Of a stretch of 34,792 nt of DNA, positions 1 through 6,752 are shown piece after piece; within the stretch, counting starts at the first letter, position 1; the number at the start of each line of letters is the position of its first letter. The stretch comes from a virus. Under the pieces are notes generated by a model. The model ran no database searches. It saw only the letters and a program-made list of their open reading frames with translations, and had not been told where the DNA came from. Both the position numbers and the translations under genes were made by a program. The DNA lies in IMG/VR virus record IMGVR_UViG_3300021373_001198, positions 1-34,792 of that record; one strand, written 5' to 3'.

Positions 1-140
1 GCAACCTTTTGAGGCCTTTGGGCAAATGTTTATTCCTTTGCTGTTTTGATTGTAAGGCGCTAGATATAAAATGTATGTATCCTGTTCGTTTTTATTTGTC
101 TTTGCGTTTGTGTTTCCTTTGCTTAAAAGGTTTTTTGGTT
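1..140. repeat. Terminal direct repeat, left copy
   Basis: These 140 bases recur at 34653-34792 with a single difference (A at 126, T at 34778). A gene reads in frame across the join when the two copies are superimposed, so this is most simply the overlap of a circular or circularly permuted genome of about 34,652 bp. A true short direct terminal repeat of a linear virion genome cannot be excluded from sequence alone. Confidence 0.9.
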
Positions 141-150
141 TTGTATACAT
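1..150 (-). CDS. Gp88/DUF7227-like protein, N-terminal 50 codons (gene spans the circular join)
   Basis: The ATG at 150 opens a frame that reaches the window edge after 50 codons and continues in frame from 34652 down to 34092, giving a 236-aa protein. This part carries the start of a cysteine cluster (C43 and C50 here, C54 across the join) in the pattern CPxASxGCxxxC. That pattern, followed by a GRG motif, is what I recall of the phage Gp88/DUF7227 family, whose biochemical role is not established. The gene follows the 55-aa gene at 163-330 by 12 nt in the same leftward operon. See the entry at 34092 for the rest. Confidence 0.75.
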   Translation of the reverse strand, partial: MYTKPKNLLSKGNTNAKTNKNEQDTYILYLAPYNQNSKGINICPKASKGC

Positions 151-162
151 TTTATTTAGTTT

Positions 163-330
163 TTAATAGTTTGTTTTTATTGCTGCCAATCCATGACTCA
201 GGCCTCTTTCGTATTGTGACAAAGATAAATTATATAAAATATTATTTATTTCTGTTATTTCCTGAGCCGTCAATATTAAATTTAAATTATTGATTTGTTC
301 GTATGCTGTTTTTAAATTGCTTTTTTGCAT
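163..330 (-). CDS. Small hypothetical protein (55 aa)
   Basis: The product is 55 aa, starts MQKSNLKTAYEQ and ends AAIKTNY. It is predicted helical with no recognisable domain. The ATG at 330 is preceded by a leader almost identical to the one before the gene at 804-929 (TCACTAAAA, then an AT-rich stretch, then TATCATG), which supports the start. It lies 11 nt after the gene ending at 342 and 12 nt before the Gp88-like gene, so it is an internal member of the leftward small-gene operon driven from 964-993. Function unknown. Confidence 0.6.
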   Translation of the reverse strand: MQKSNLKTAYEQINNLNLILTAQEITEINNILYNLSLSQYERGLSHGLAAIKTNY

Positions 331-341
331 GATATATTTTT

Positions 342-557
342 TTAGTGATTAATTGCATAAGATGCACCCTTTGCGCATTCTTTTAATATTTGATTTGCTT
401 TTTTTAGTATTGTTTTTATTTGTTGCATTTTAGTTGGTTTTATATTGGTTAAAATTGTTTTATTAATTTGATTTTCTAGAAACTTATAATTTTGTTTCAT
501 TTCTAAAAAATCCTTTTTTAATTGTTCAGGTGAATATGTTTTATTTATTTCTTTCAT
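342..557 (-). CDS. Small helical hypothetical protein (71 aa)
   Basis: The frame could open at a TTG at 581, but the ATG at 557 (MKEINKTYSPEQ) is preferred because it has the same leader as the neighbouring gene at 750: both are preceded by TTAATAACTAATAAA and both proteins begin MKEI. The product is lysine- and glutamine-rich and probably entirely alpha-helical or coiled-coil, with no cysteine-based or enzymatic motif. The TTG start would overlap the upstream gene (stop at 574) by 8 nt, whereas the ATG leaves a 16-nt gap. Function unknown. Confidence 0.6.
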   Translation of the reverse strand: MKEINKTYSPEQLKKDFLEMKQNYKFLENQINKTILTNIKPTKMQQIKTILKKANQILKECAKGASYAINH

Positions 558-573
558 TTTATTAGTTATTAAA

Positions 574-750
574 TTATTCAATTTCTATAATTTCCCTTTC
601 TTTTATTACAAAGTTACTCCAACCGTTAAAACGTACAGTTGGCAAGCCTCGAAAATTGCCGTTTATAATTCTTTGCGCTTTAAAATTTCCGTCCCTTGTC
701 AAACTCCTGAAAGTTATTTTTTGACCGATTTTAAAATTTATTTCTTTCAT
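574..750 (-). CDS. Small hypothetical protein (58 aa), beta-rich
   Basis: A 58-aa product beginning MKEINFKIGQKITF. The alternating hydrophobic pattern and the glycine, arginine and asparagine turns suggest a small beta-barrel-like domain, for example an SH3- or OB-like fold, but no family is recognised. The start at 750 is supported by the leader it shares with the gene starting at 557. It is the second gene of the leftward operon after the promoter at 964-993. Function unknown. Confidence 0.6.
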   Translation of the reverse strand: MKEINFKIGQKITFRSLTRDGNFKAQRIINGNFRGLPTVRFNGWSNFVIKEREIIEIE

Positions 751-803
751 TTTATTAGTTATTAAGTTAATATTTGTTTTTGTTTATTACAGATTTTCAA
801 TTG

Positions 804-929
804 TTAGTTTTTAATTATGTATTTTATTGTGTATTTCAATATGTATTTATAAACATTGATGTTGCCTTGCCATCTACCAGACTTATATATTTTCAATATG
901 GATTTAATGTTTTTAAAATATACTTTCAT
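804..929 (-). CDS. Very small basic hypothetical protein (41 aa)
   Basis: The product is 41 aa, lysine- and tyrosine-rich, beginning MKVYFKNIKSI. It is the first frame downstream of the host-type promoter at 964-993, about 30 nt after the expected transcription start, and it has the repeated TCACTAAAA leader also seen before the gene at 330. Very short AT-rich frames arise by chance, so support comes mainly from position and leader. Function unknown. Confidence 0.45.
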   Translation of the reverse strand: MKVYFKNIKSILKIYKSGRWQGNINVYKYILKYTIKYIIKN

Positions 930-963
930 GATATAAATTTTTAGTGATTAAATTAATTTTAAA

Positions 964-993
964 CAAATGTACAAAAGTTTTTCTAATACGCAA
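964..993 (-). promoter_or_regulatory. Bacteroidota housekeeping-type promoter for the leftward small-gene operon
   Basis: On the minus strand TTG (991-993) is followed by exactly 19 nt and then TACATTTG (964-971), matching the Bacteroidota primary-sigma consensus TTTG-N19-TAnnTTTG. Transcription is expected to start near 958-960, about 30 nt before the ATG at 929. The next downstream terminator on this strand is at 33102-33127 across the circular join, so the predicted transcript covers nine small genes. Confidence 0.75.
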
Positions 994-1171
994 CAAAAAA
1001 AATAAAAAACTTTGCATTAATTGAGTTTTTTTTGTGGCAATCCTATTTTTTACCTGATTAAATTTGATACATGGAATTTATTAAAATGTACATGGGCGCA
1101 AATACAAAAATATTTTCATTTATGCAAATGATATCTTTATTTGTAATGAGTATAAATAATAAAATTTATAC

Positions 1172-1255
1172 CCCCATCATATTAAACGCCCCCCATCATA
1201 TTAAACATAGGAGGCAACCCCATCATGTTAAACATACCCCATCATATTAAACATA
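1172..1255 (+). repeat. Iteron-like tandem dimers R1-R2 and R3-R4 (19-bp unit)
   Basis: Four copies of a 19-bp unit, consensus CCCCATCATATTAAACATA, lie at 1172-1190, 1191-1209, 1218-1236 and 1237-1255. They form two perfectly abutting dimers separated by 8 nt (GGAGGCAA). R1 differs at its last three bases and R3 has G for A in TATTAA. The last unit ends exactly one base before the ATG of the gene at 1256. Two more units follow that gene (1436-1473). Same-orientation, head-to-tail copies next to the cassette boundary suggest a replication origin or an operator array. Confidence 0.9.
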
Positions 1256-1432
1256 ATGCAAAAAACAGAATACACAATAAAAATATTGGAAACTAAAACA
1301 GGAAGTTTGTACGCAAAAGTTATAAATGATGAGACAGAAAAGTGTTCAAGATTTTACATAAGTACTAAGCAAAGTAAAAACCATAAGTTCATACAATACA
1401 ATCTAAGGTCTGCAATGAACAAGGTTAAGTAG
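1256..1432 (+). CDS. Small hypothetical protein (58 aa) framed by iterons
   Basis: This is the only rightward gene between 1 and 30069. The 58-aa product begins MQKTEYTIKILETKTG, has one cysteine and a basic C-terminus, and shows an alternating pattern like a small beta-alpha domain. It sits directly between repeat dimers R3-R4 (ending 1255) and R5-R6 (starting 1436), with no room for a normal leader, so the repeats themselves would be its 5' region. A repeat-binding or self-regulating protein is possible, but this is inference. No family recognised. Confidence 0.55.
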   Translation: MQKTEYTIKILETKTGSLYAKVINDETEKCSRFYISTKQSKNHKFIQYNLRSAMNKVK

Positions 1433-1435
1433 TAC

Positions 1436-1473
1436 CCCCTTCATATTAAACATACCCCTTCATGTTAAACATC
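1436..1473 (+). repeat. Iteron-like tandem dimer R5-R6
   Basis: Two abutting 19-bp units (1436-1454 and 1455-1473) match the units at 1172-1255 but carry CCCCTTCAT instead of CCCCATCAT. They follow the stop codon of the small rightward gene by 3 nt and end exactly against the terminase stop codon at 1474. The R6 unit again has the G-for-A change seen in R3. Confidence 0.9.
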
Positions 1474-2685
1474 TTATCTAATTGTGTAGACACCACTATT
1501 GATTCCTTGTATTAGATACATCATAGCGTATCTGATTGCATCAATGTAGTGATTGAATTTATCTACTGGAGCTTCACCTTTACCTTTCCAAACATAGTTA
1601 TTTATTTCTCTGATAATACCATGAGAATTCCTATCTACAATAATCTCATAATCTTGCATAAGTGCAATACCAGATAATATACTACCTTTCTTTTTTATAG
1701 TAGGTTTTATGTTAAGTCCCAATGTCTTTAGTTCTTGTATCAGTCTGGGTTCTGAATTATCACAAATAATCAAATCTAAGCCACATTCAGTCTTATTCTT
1801 CATATAAACCTGAGAAGTGCTTAAACCCTTATTACCAAATATCTCCTTGACCCATACCTTTCTAGCATTTTTATCTACTGAAATTTTTACAAGCGTTGTC
1901 AAATCCTCAGAAAATCCAAAATCTTGACCGTAGCAAGTCAATTCTGTAGGAATGTAGTCCCCAACTCTCCACTTTCTAATAATAGTTCCTTCAGCCTTAT
2001 TTAACCATCCTCCTAGTATCTGATGTTCGTATTTATCAGGTCTTTTCTTCTTCATTGTGTCTATTTGCTGTAAAAACGACTCTGAAAGGTTATCTTTGTT
2101 ATCTCTGTATGTAGTATGTATGTAAGTAACGTTATTTCGAGTCAAATTAGAGCCTTCCTTGACATTTTCTGTCAAAAACCACCTTTTGTATATCCAATGC
2201 TCTTTTGTGGTCGGATTTAGTATTAAAATGACTCTATTTTGCTTCAATTGTGAACGTATAGAGAAATCTATCTTGTCAAACGTCTCTTCATCGACTAATT
2301 CTTCTGCTTCATCCACTACAAACGTAGTTACACCATTTAAAGACTTCAAAGCAGCTGTTTGGTTACCACTAGAAGTCCTAATACCCTTAAAAATGATAGA
2401 ACTACCTGTTTTTAGGTTCATTATCTCATCTTTAGTTATCCTAAAGTCCTCATGAACACCCATAAGGTTAATTTTCTCTATAAATTCAGGAATAATTGAT
2501 GTATGAGCTGAAATCATAGTATAACGAGAGAATAATACTTTGTGACCAGCCTCATAAGTAAGGTTAAGTAGGAATACGTTAACACTAAATGACTTACCAG
2601 AACCTCTACCTCCAGTAATAACATAATATCTTGAATCCCTTTGGAATAAAGGAATGTATTTATTATGAATATTTAGTTTACTCAT
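1474..2685 (-). CDS. Terminase large subunit (TerL), PBSX/Terminase_3 type
   Basis: This is the ATP-driven DNA-packaging motor and headful/end-cutting nuclease. The 403-aa protein has a Walker A motif GGRGSGKS at residues 25-32, a Walker B motif VVDEAEEL at 123-130 with the catalytic glutamate, and a C-terminal RNase-H-like nuclease with acidic positions at D255 (YGQDFGF) and D309 (ICDN). The length is normal for the family. It overlaps the TerS-like gene by 8 nt and forms with it a two-gene block downstream of the putative late promoter at 3070-3097. Confidence 0.96.
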   Translation of the reverse strand: MSKLNIHNKYIPLFQRDSRYYVITGGRGSGKSFSVNVFLLNLTYEAGHKVLFSRYTMISAHTSIIPEFIEKINLMGVHEDFRITKDEIMNLKTGSSIIFKGIRTSSGNQTAALKSLNGVTTFVVDEAEELVDEETFDKIDFSIRSQLKQNRVILILNPTTKEHWIYKRWFLTENVKEGSNLTRNNVTYIHTTYRDNKDNLSESFLQQIDTMKKKRPDKYEHQILGGWLNKAEGTIIRKWRVGDYIPTELTCYGQDFGFSEDLTTLVKISVDKNARKVWVKEIFGNKGLSTSQVYMKNKTECGLDLIICDNSEPRLIQELKTLGLNIKPTIKKKGSILSGIALMQDYEIIVDRNSHGIIREINNYVWKGKGEAPVDKFNHYIDAIRYAMMYLIQGINSGVYTIR

Positions 2686-3067
2686 CCTTTTTGTCAGGAG
2701 TTACATCTATAACCTTGTCTTTTATCTTTTTAGTAACCTCATTGTCACCAAAGAAGTTGATTATAGGTGCTTTTATGTTATTTGTAGTAGTGTCTTTGTC
2801 TTCACCATAAGCATAGTCCATTAGAAGCTTCATGTGGTTGTAGCTACCCTTTTCTGCTTGTTTAGCTAGACTCTCAAAGGCATTTACTTCACTACCAAAC
2901 ACATTTTTGATAGCTTTCTTTGCATATTGCTTCTTTCTATTCTTCTTTGCTTGGTTAACTCTAGGCTTATTAGACCTATTCATTTCAGGTAAAGGTAGTT
3001 TGGGTATAGACTTCTTCCTAGAATTACCTTTACGACCGTCTGTGGGCTTTATTTCATTACTTTTCAT
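2678..3067 (-). CDS. Terminase small subunit-like protein
   Basis: The 129-aa protein has a very basic N-terminal half (GRKGNSRKKS, many K and R), then a helical segment around AFESLAKQAEKGSYNH and LLMDYAYG, and a C-terminal tail with IKAPIINFFGDNE. This arrangement, directly before TerL, is typical of flavobacterial phage proteins annotated as small terminase or DNA-binding packaging proteins. The assignment rests on synteny and that resemblance. The ATG at 3067 lies only 2 nt after the late motif at 3070-3080, so the mRNA from that promoter would be essentially leaderless. Confidence 0.7.
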   Translation of the reverse strand: MKSNEIKPTDGRKGNSRKKSIPKLPLPEMNRSNKPRVNQAKKNRKKQYAKKAIKNVFGSEVNAFESLAKQAEKGSYNHMKLLMDYAYGEDKDTTTNNIKAPIINFFGDNEVTKKIKDKVIDVTPDKKDE

Positions 3068-3069
3068 AC

Positions 3070-3097
3070 TAAGATAACGTAATAATAGCTGTTTTGT
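3070..3097 (-). promoter_or_regulatory. Putative phage late promoter A (before terminase genes)
   Basis: On the minus strand ACAAAA (3092-3097) is followed by 11 nt and ACGTTATCTTA (3070-3080), then GT and the TerS ATG. Four other copies of this bipartite motif exist in the window, three before other late blocks. It occupies most of the 32-nt gap between the gene ending at 3100 and TerS. Recognition by the phage sigma factor (4715-5254) is inferred. Confidence 0.75.
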
Positions 3098-3099
3098 TT

Positions 3100-3339
3100 T
3101 TACAACTCATCTTCATCATCCATTTCATGCAACTTAATTATCTCAAGTAACATAGTGTGTTCAAACTCATCTAAAGCCTTCTTTATACCTGCACAGATTA
3201 AATACTGCTCTTGTTCTTCATAATACATCATAGAGTCATACATATCATCCATAGGGCATCCTAATTCTAACTCAATTAATGCCTGAGTATAATATTCATT
3301 GATTATTTTACTATTCTCTTCCGACTCTGATTTTGTCAT
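3100..3339 (-). CDS. Small acidic hypothetical protein (79 aa)
   Basis: A strongly acidic 79-aa helical protein (MTKSESEENSKI at the start, HEMDDEDEL at the end) with two cysteines. It overlaps the 5'-nuclease gene by 29 nt and is the last gene of the early block before the late promoter for the terminase genes. No family is recognised; an accessory or DNA-mimic-like role would be speculation. Confidence 0.65.
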   Translation of the reverse strand: MTKSESEENSKIINEYYTQALIELELGCPMDDMYDSMMYYEEQEQYLICAGIKKALDEFEHTMLLEIIKLHEMDDEDEL

Positions 3340-4039
3340 TACAATCTGTTTTTAACTTTAAAAGCTCTCTACACTCTATAAACTTGTTTTTAGCCTCTGT
3401 GTCGTATATTTCTTTAAATAAGGTGTATACCCTTCGGTTTGCAGAAAAGTCACTAGAAACACCCTCTAAAAGCCTCCTAGCGTATACTTTACCATATCCT
3501 TTACAATAGTTTACATTGTCAGCTGTATCTCCAGTAATCATTTGACTATAAAAATTAAAGGTAGCTTCCTCTTCAGATATCTTACTAAGAGTCATCCTTT
3601 TGTAATGGCAATCATAAAACCAACAAGGGAACTGCTTATAGTCTTTATCCATAGAAGCTATGATAACTGAGTCAACACCTTTTTCATCAGATATTCTTTT
3701 CCATAACGTAGCAACTACATCATCTGTTTCGACCCCTATACCATAATGAGACTTATATCGTTGTTTAACTTTATCGTGTAGCTCACCAAGTATTGGAGGT
3801 CGTTCAGATGTTCTATTGGCCTTGTAGTCTTTAGATATATCTTTTCTAAAGTTACCTTTAGAGCCATTGCATACTATAAACCTTTCTATCTCCACCTGCT
3901 CTGATATCTTAGCATACAAAGAGTCCAATCCATATTGGAATTTAGTAAAAGCATCATCCAATGACAGATACTTGTCATCACCCTCACTATTAAAGCAAGA
4001 GGCATAAATCAAACTATCTGCATCAAATAATACTGTCAT
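3311..4039 (-). CDS. 5'-3' exonuclease / flap endonuclease-like nuclease
   Basis: Phage 5' nucleases of the FEN/T5-exonuclease family remove RNA primers and 5' flaps. The 242-aa protein shows the family's acidic metal-site pattern: FDADSL near the N-terminus (D6, D8), VETDDVVAT, ASMDKDY, and ITGDTADNV followed by a GxGKxxA-like helix-hairpin-helix segment (KGYGKVYARRLLEG). The basic arch segment KDYKANR is present. It overlaps the upstream 47-aa gene by 4 nt (ATGA), showing it is part of the replication operon. Confidence 0.9.
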   Translation of the reverse strand: MTVLFDADSLIYASCFNSEGDDKYLSLDDAFTKFQYGLDSLYAKISEQVEIERFIVCNGSKGNFRKDISKDYKANRTSERPPILGELHDKVKQRYKSHYGIGVETDDVVATLWKRISDEKGVDSVIIASMDKDYKQFPCWFYDCHYKRMTLSKISEEEATFNFYSQMITGDTADNVNYCKGYGKVYARRLLEGVSSDFSANRRVYTLFKEIYDTEAKNKFIECRELLKLKTDCNDKIRVGRE

Positions 4040-4179
4040 GCTAAATCTTTTTTTAATTCCTCCATTCTTATTTCCTTTCTTATCTTGGCTCTCTTTTTTT
4101 GATTAATGTATCTTTCTACACTTTCATCTTTCCACATTGTTATTGGGTTTACTCCTAGTTCCCAGAATGGTTTGCTCAT
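4036..4179 (-). CDS. Small hypothetical protein (47 aa)
   Basis: The product begins MSKPFWELGVNPITMW and has a basic, helical C-terminal half. Its stop codon overlaps the start of the nuclease gene as ATGA (4036-4039), and it fills the gap after the gene ending at 4215, so it fits the operon. An N-terminal proline/tryptophan segment followed by a charged helix is also seen in small phage accessory proteins, but no family is recognised. Confidence 0.65.
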   Translation of the reverse strand: MSKPFWELGVNPITMWKDESVERYINQKKRAKIRKEIRMEELKKDLA

Positions 4180-4214
4180 AATTATAATTTATATTTTTCC
4201 AAATATACATATAA

Positions 4215-4712
4215 TTATTGATATGCTTTAATATATCTTCTAAGATTTTTAACAATCTTTGCTACGCATGGAGTACATTGAGTATTCTTACTAAGGTTAG
4301 TTCCGAACACATAGTTGTAAATCTCAAACAATCTACACTTCTCTTCATAGGTAACCCTAGAAGCATTAGAGTCTAAGAATGTTGACAGGAACTTATAGTC
4401 ATCCTCCTTCAAGCATTTAATTACTTTATAGGGAAACTCTTGATTCCATTTGTCTTTTCTATCATCACATCCACAGTCATCACCTGATATAAACTCTACA
4501 ACCTTATCAATACCAGTAGCCTTTGTAATCTTAGCTACGGTATCTCCTAGTCCTTTAGAACGCTTCTCAATGTTAGTCTTCAGCTTCTCATAGCCTTCAT
4601 CTACTTTAGTAGCTTTCCATTCCTTATACTCTCTATAATCTTTTGACCTTTTGTCAATGGTGTTATAGTAACCTCTTTGTTCTAAATCTAAATAGTACTT
4701 ATCTGGTTTCAT
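4215..4712 (-). CDS. Conserved cysteine-containing phage protein of unknown function
   Basis: A 165-aa protein with a charged N-terminal half (PDKYYLDLEQRGYYN) and a C-terminal domain containing DDCGCDDRK, an EEKCRLFEIYNYVF helix and CTPC. The paired CxC and CxxC motifs suggest a zinc- or metal-binding fold. I recall similar CGCDxRK proteins in phages of Bacteroidota but know of no assigned function. It starts 2 nt after the sigma-factor gene ends, so the two are probably translated together; a regulatory partnership is possible but unproven. Confidence 0.75.
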   Translation of the reverse strand: MKPDKYYLDLEQRGYYNTIDKRSKDYREYKEWKATKVDEGYEKLKTNIEKRSKGLGDTVAKITKATGIDKVVEFISGDDCGCDDRKDKWNQEFPYKVIKCLKEDDYKFLSTFLDSNASRVTYEEKCRLFEIYNYVFGTNLSKNTQCTPCVAKIVKNLRRYIKAYQ

Positions 4713-4714
4713 AA

Positions 4715-5254
4715 TTAATTAATTTTATCGAAGTCTTGATTAAAGTAATCTTGTAAATCTTCAGAGAGATATATTCTCATTATCTTTTTATATTTTAGTA
4801 TTGACCTATGTATAGAGCTTAAACCTATACCAGCTCCAGTAGCAATTTTTCTTAATGAGAACCCTTGCATAAAATACAAATCAAACAACTTTATGTCGTA
4901 TGGTTTCCATGTAGAAACTATAGAGTTTACCTCTTTCATTATGTGTTCAAAAGCCCTATCCTTGCCATCATCATAAACAGACTCATCTACACAATCAGTA
5001 TCAAGATACTCAAAAGTTATGCTACTTCTTATTTTCTTTGACCTTATCTTGTCTATAAACAAACCCCTTAATACTGTCCATAAGAAATACCTATTTATAT
5101 CTCCCTTGTACATAATGGAATTAACATCCTTTACTCTTCTATGTATTACCAGGTACATATCCTGGACTAAGTCTTTAGCTTCCTCTAAATCATTAGTCAT
5201 ATTTAAAGCCATCTTTATGCACAGGTCATGGTGCTTGGCTACTTGTTCTAACAT
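4715..5254 (-). CDS. Phage RNA polymerase sigma factor (sigma-70-like, regions 2 and 4)
   Basis: This 179-aa protein has a region 2-like helical core (about residues 5-75, with EEAKDLVQDMYLVIHRR and RGLFIDKIRSKK) and a C-terminal region 4 helix-turn-helix (about 118-160, with FSLRKIATGAGIGLSSIHR). It lacks regions 1 and 3, as ECF-type sigmas do. It overlaps the RusA gene by 29 nt and lies in the early block. It is the obvious candidate to redirect host RNA polymerase to the five ACAAAA-N10/11-ACGTTATCTTA motifs; that link is inference from gene context and motif distribution. Confidence 0.88.
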   Translation of the reverse strand: MLEQVAKHHDLCIKMALNMTNDLEEAKDLVQDMYLVIHRRVKDVNSIMYKGDINRYFLWTVLRGLFIDKIRSKKIRSSITFEYLDTDCVDESVYDDGKDRAFEHIMKEVNSIVSTWKPYDIKLFDLYFMQGFSLRKIATGAGIGLSSIHRSILKYKKIMRIYLSEDLQDYFNQDFDKIN

Positions 5255-5648
5255 CTATTTCTTTTATTATAACTTCAACTCTAGGGTTATCCCTATCTAA
5301 TTCTGTTGGTAGTATTGTCTCTGTCTTTACATAATCATCATTATCATCAGTCCAGCATTCGTATTGAGTAATAGCATCTAGTAGAAACTTACTTACAACA
5401 CTAACAACATTCATTTTGTCTAGTTTTCTGTTAGAACCTTTAAACACCTTATAGGTTATCTCTACAGGTGTTTGTATTTTTAATCCGTTTAATTGTTTGT
5501 ATAGGTTTTGTGAATATATCTTTTTAGCATCATTACTTATTCTGTGGTGTAAATTTCTGTAGGCATTCATATTAAGAAACACCTTCTTATCTTTCATAGT
5601 CTTTCTAGGTAAACTAATGTACAGAGGTGATACTATGTTATGATTCAT
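5226..5648 (-). CDS. RusA-like Holliday junction resolvase
   Basis: RusA-family nucleases resolve branched DNA late in replication and recombination. The 140-aa length is typical. The protein has an N-terminal beta strand (YISLPRKTM), a central basic segment, and the characteristic aspartates in RKLDKMNVVSVVSKFLLDAI and CWTDDNDDYV, followed by a final strand with VEVIIKEI. It overlaps the nuclease-like gene upstream by 4 nt and the sigma gene downstream by 29 nt. Confidence 0.85.
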   Translation of the reverse strand: MNHNIVSPLYISLPRKTMKDKKVFLNMNAYRNLHHRISNDAKKIYSQNLYKQLNGLKIQTPVEITYKVFKGSNRKLDKMNVVSVVSKFLLDAITQYECWTDDNDDYVKTETILPTELDRDNPRVEVIIKEIDVRTSSQAP

Positions 5649-5989
5649 AACAATTCCTTTATAGGTAAAAGTATTCCTTTACTTGTATTGTTATCACCAC
5701 CAACTCTGTCTCTATCTGTTCCTATGTATTTTCTACACCTATCTTTTAATTCTTTAGTACTTATCAAATGAAATGTGTCACCAAAAGCAAAAGCATAATA
5801 GTCTGACTCTGTTGTGCTTATTCCACTTCTCTTGCCTCTTGACATGTACTCTACATAAACATTATTTGTCTTTGTAGCTTGTAGGTCATATTTGACCTCT
5901 ACTTTCTTATTTCTAAATATGTCACCTAGCTCCTTCTCTTTTGTCTGACCAACCTTTAAATCGTATTTAAAATCGTTATTGTAGTTCAT
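5645..5989 (-). CDS. PD-(D/E)XK-like nuclease, putative
   Basis: A 114-aa protein with KVEVKYDLQATKTNNVYVEY, which fits an ExK catalytic core strand preceded by an acidic residue (GDIFRNKK), followed by RSGISTTESDYYAF and a strand FGDTFHLIST. This is the usual layout of small PD-(D/E)XK nucleases of phages, which may act on branched or foreign DNA. It shares 1 nt with the metallophosphoesterase gene and overlaps the RusA gene by 4 nt. Confidence 0.65.
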   Translation of the reverse strand: MNYNNDFKYDLKVGQTKEKELGDIFRNKKVEVKYDLQATKTNNVYVEYMSRGKRSGISTTESDYYAFAFGDTFHLISTKELKDRCRKYIGTDRDRVGGDNNTSKGILLPIKELL

Positions 5990-6747
5990 TACAATTCCAT
6001 TGGTTCATTAATAGCGTGACTACCACCAAATACAACAGCACATCCAATAGCTGGTTTCTTAAAGTTCTTTCCGTAAGCCATAGCATAAGACTTGCTATTT
6101 ATTCCACATCCAACTGCACAACCAAATACTTTGTAGTTAGCACCTACAACAAACTCAGTAAACATTTCAGTATGCCTATGACCTTGTACTGTAGACATCA
6201 TATCATCCTTAGCTTTCTTGGTTGCTCTTCCTGATTCACCATGAATATATTGGACACCATCAAAAACAAAACGAGTATCGAAATTCCACTTAGGGACTTC
6301 CAATACTTCGTTAAATGATTTAATCCATCTTTTAGGTACTCCAGAGGTAAATGCTTTACGAGAGATAATTCTGTCGTGGTTACCTATACAGATATCTGCT
6401 TCAGGAAATACTTTATACCACTTCTTTAACTTATTTATAGCTAACTGAAGTTCATCACCTCCACCTAAACCATCAGGGTCAGGTTCGTGATAAGAGCTGT
6501 AGTGATTGTCTATAACATCACCGATAAACACAACCTTATTACAATTGTGCTTATCGTAAATGTTTTTACAATGTTCCAAGTAACCATCTAAACAGAATGG
6601 TTCGTGGAGGTCACCAATAACTAAAATCCTGCTTTCATCTTTTATCAAGTTCTTGAAAGCTTTTAGGATTCTACCCTTTAGTCTTGGTCTGTAATCTTTT
6701 TGTTTCACAAGGTAAATATATGTAATTAAACAAATATTTTCCACCAA
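5989..6747 (-). CDS. Calcineurin-like metallophosphoesterase
   Basis: All signature blocks of the two-metal phosphoesterase fold are visible: GDLHEP (45-50), GDVIDNH (76-82), GNHD (122-125), a histidine at 169 in YIHGE, and GHRH (189-192). The substrate is unknown; phage members include nucleases and 2',3'-cyclic phosphodiesterases. The start is uncertain: the frame opens with TTG at 6747, 5 nt after the upstream stop, but a GTG at 6708 (before KQKDYRPRLKG) would also give a full domain. Confidence 0.85.
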   Translation of the reverse strand: MVENICLITYIYLVKQKDYRPRLKGRILKAFKNLIKDESRILVIGDLHEPFCLDGYLEHCKNIYDKHNCNKVVFIGDVIDNHYSSYHEPDPDGLGGGDELQLAINKLKKWYKVFPEADICIGNHDRIISRKAFTSGVPKRWIKSFNEVLEVPKWNFDTRFVFDGVQYIHGESGRATKKAKDDMMSTVQGHRHTEMFTEFVVGANYKVFGCAVGCGINSKSYAMAYGKNFKKPAIGCAVVFGGSHAINEPMEL

Positions 6748-6752
6748 AGTTA

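Noticed and set aside
1071-1246. Plus-strand frame of about 58 codons reading through the repeats (MEFIKMYMGANTK start)
   Set aside because: Its C-terminal part is only translated repeat DNA and it ends just before the better-supported gene at 1256; no independent support.
1172-1473. CRISPR-like array
   Set aside because: Units abut directly in dimers with no spacers of uniform length, and a gene rather than spacers separates them; no cas gene is present.
2120-2140. Another late-motif core (ACGTTATTTCG) inside the terminase gene
   Set aside because: It lacks the last positions of the core and has no ACAAAA at the right distance; within coding sequence.
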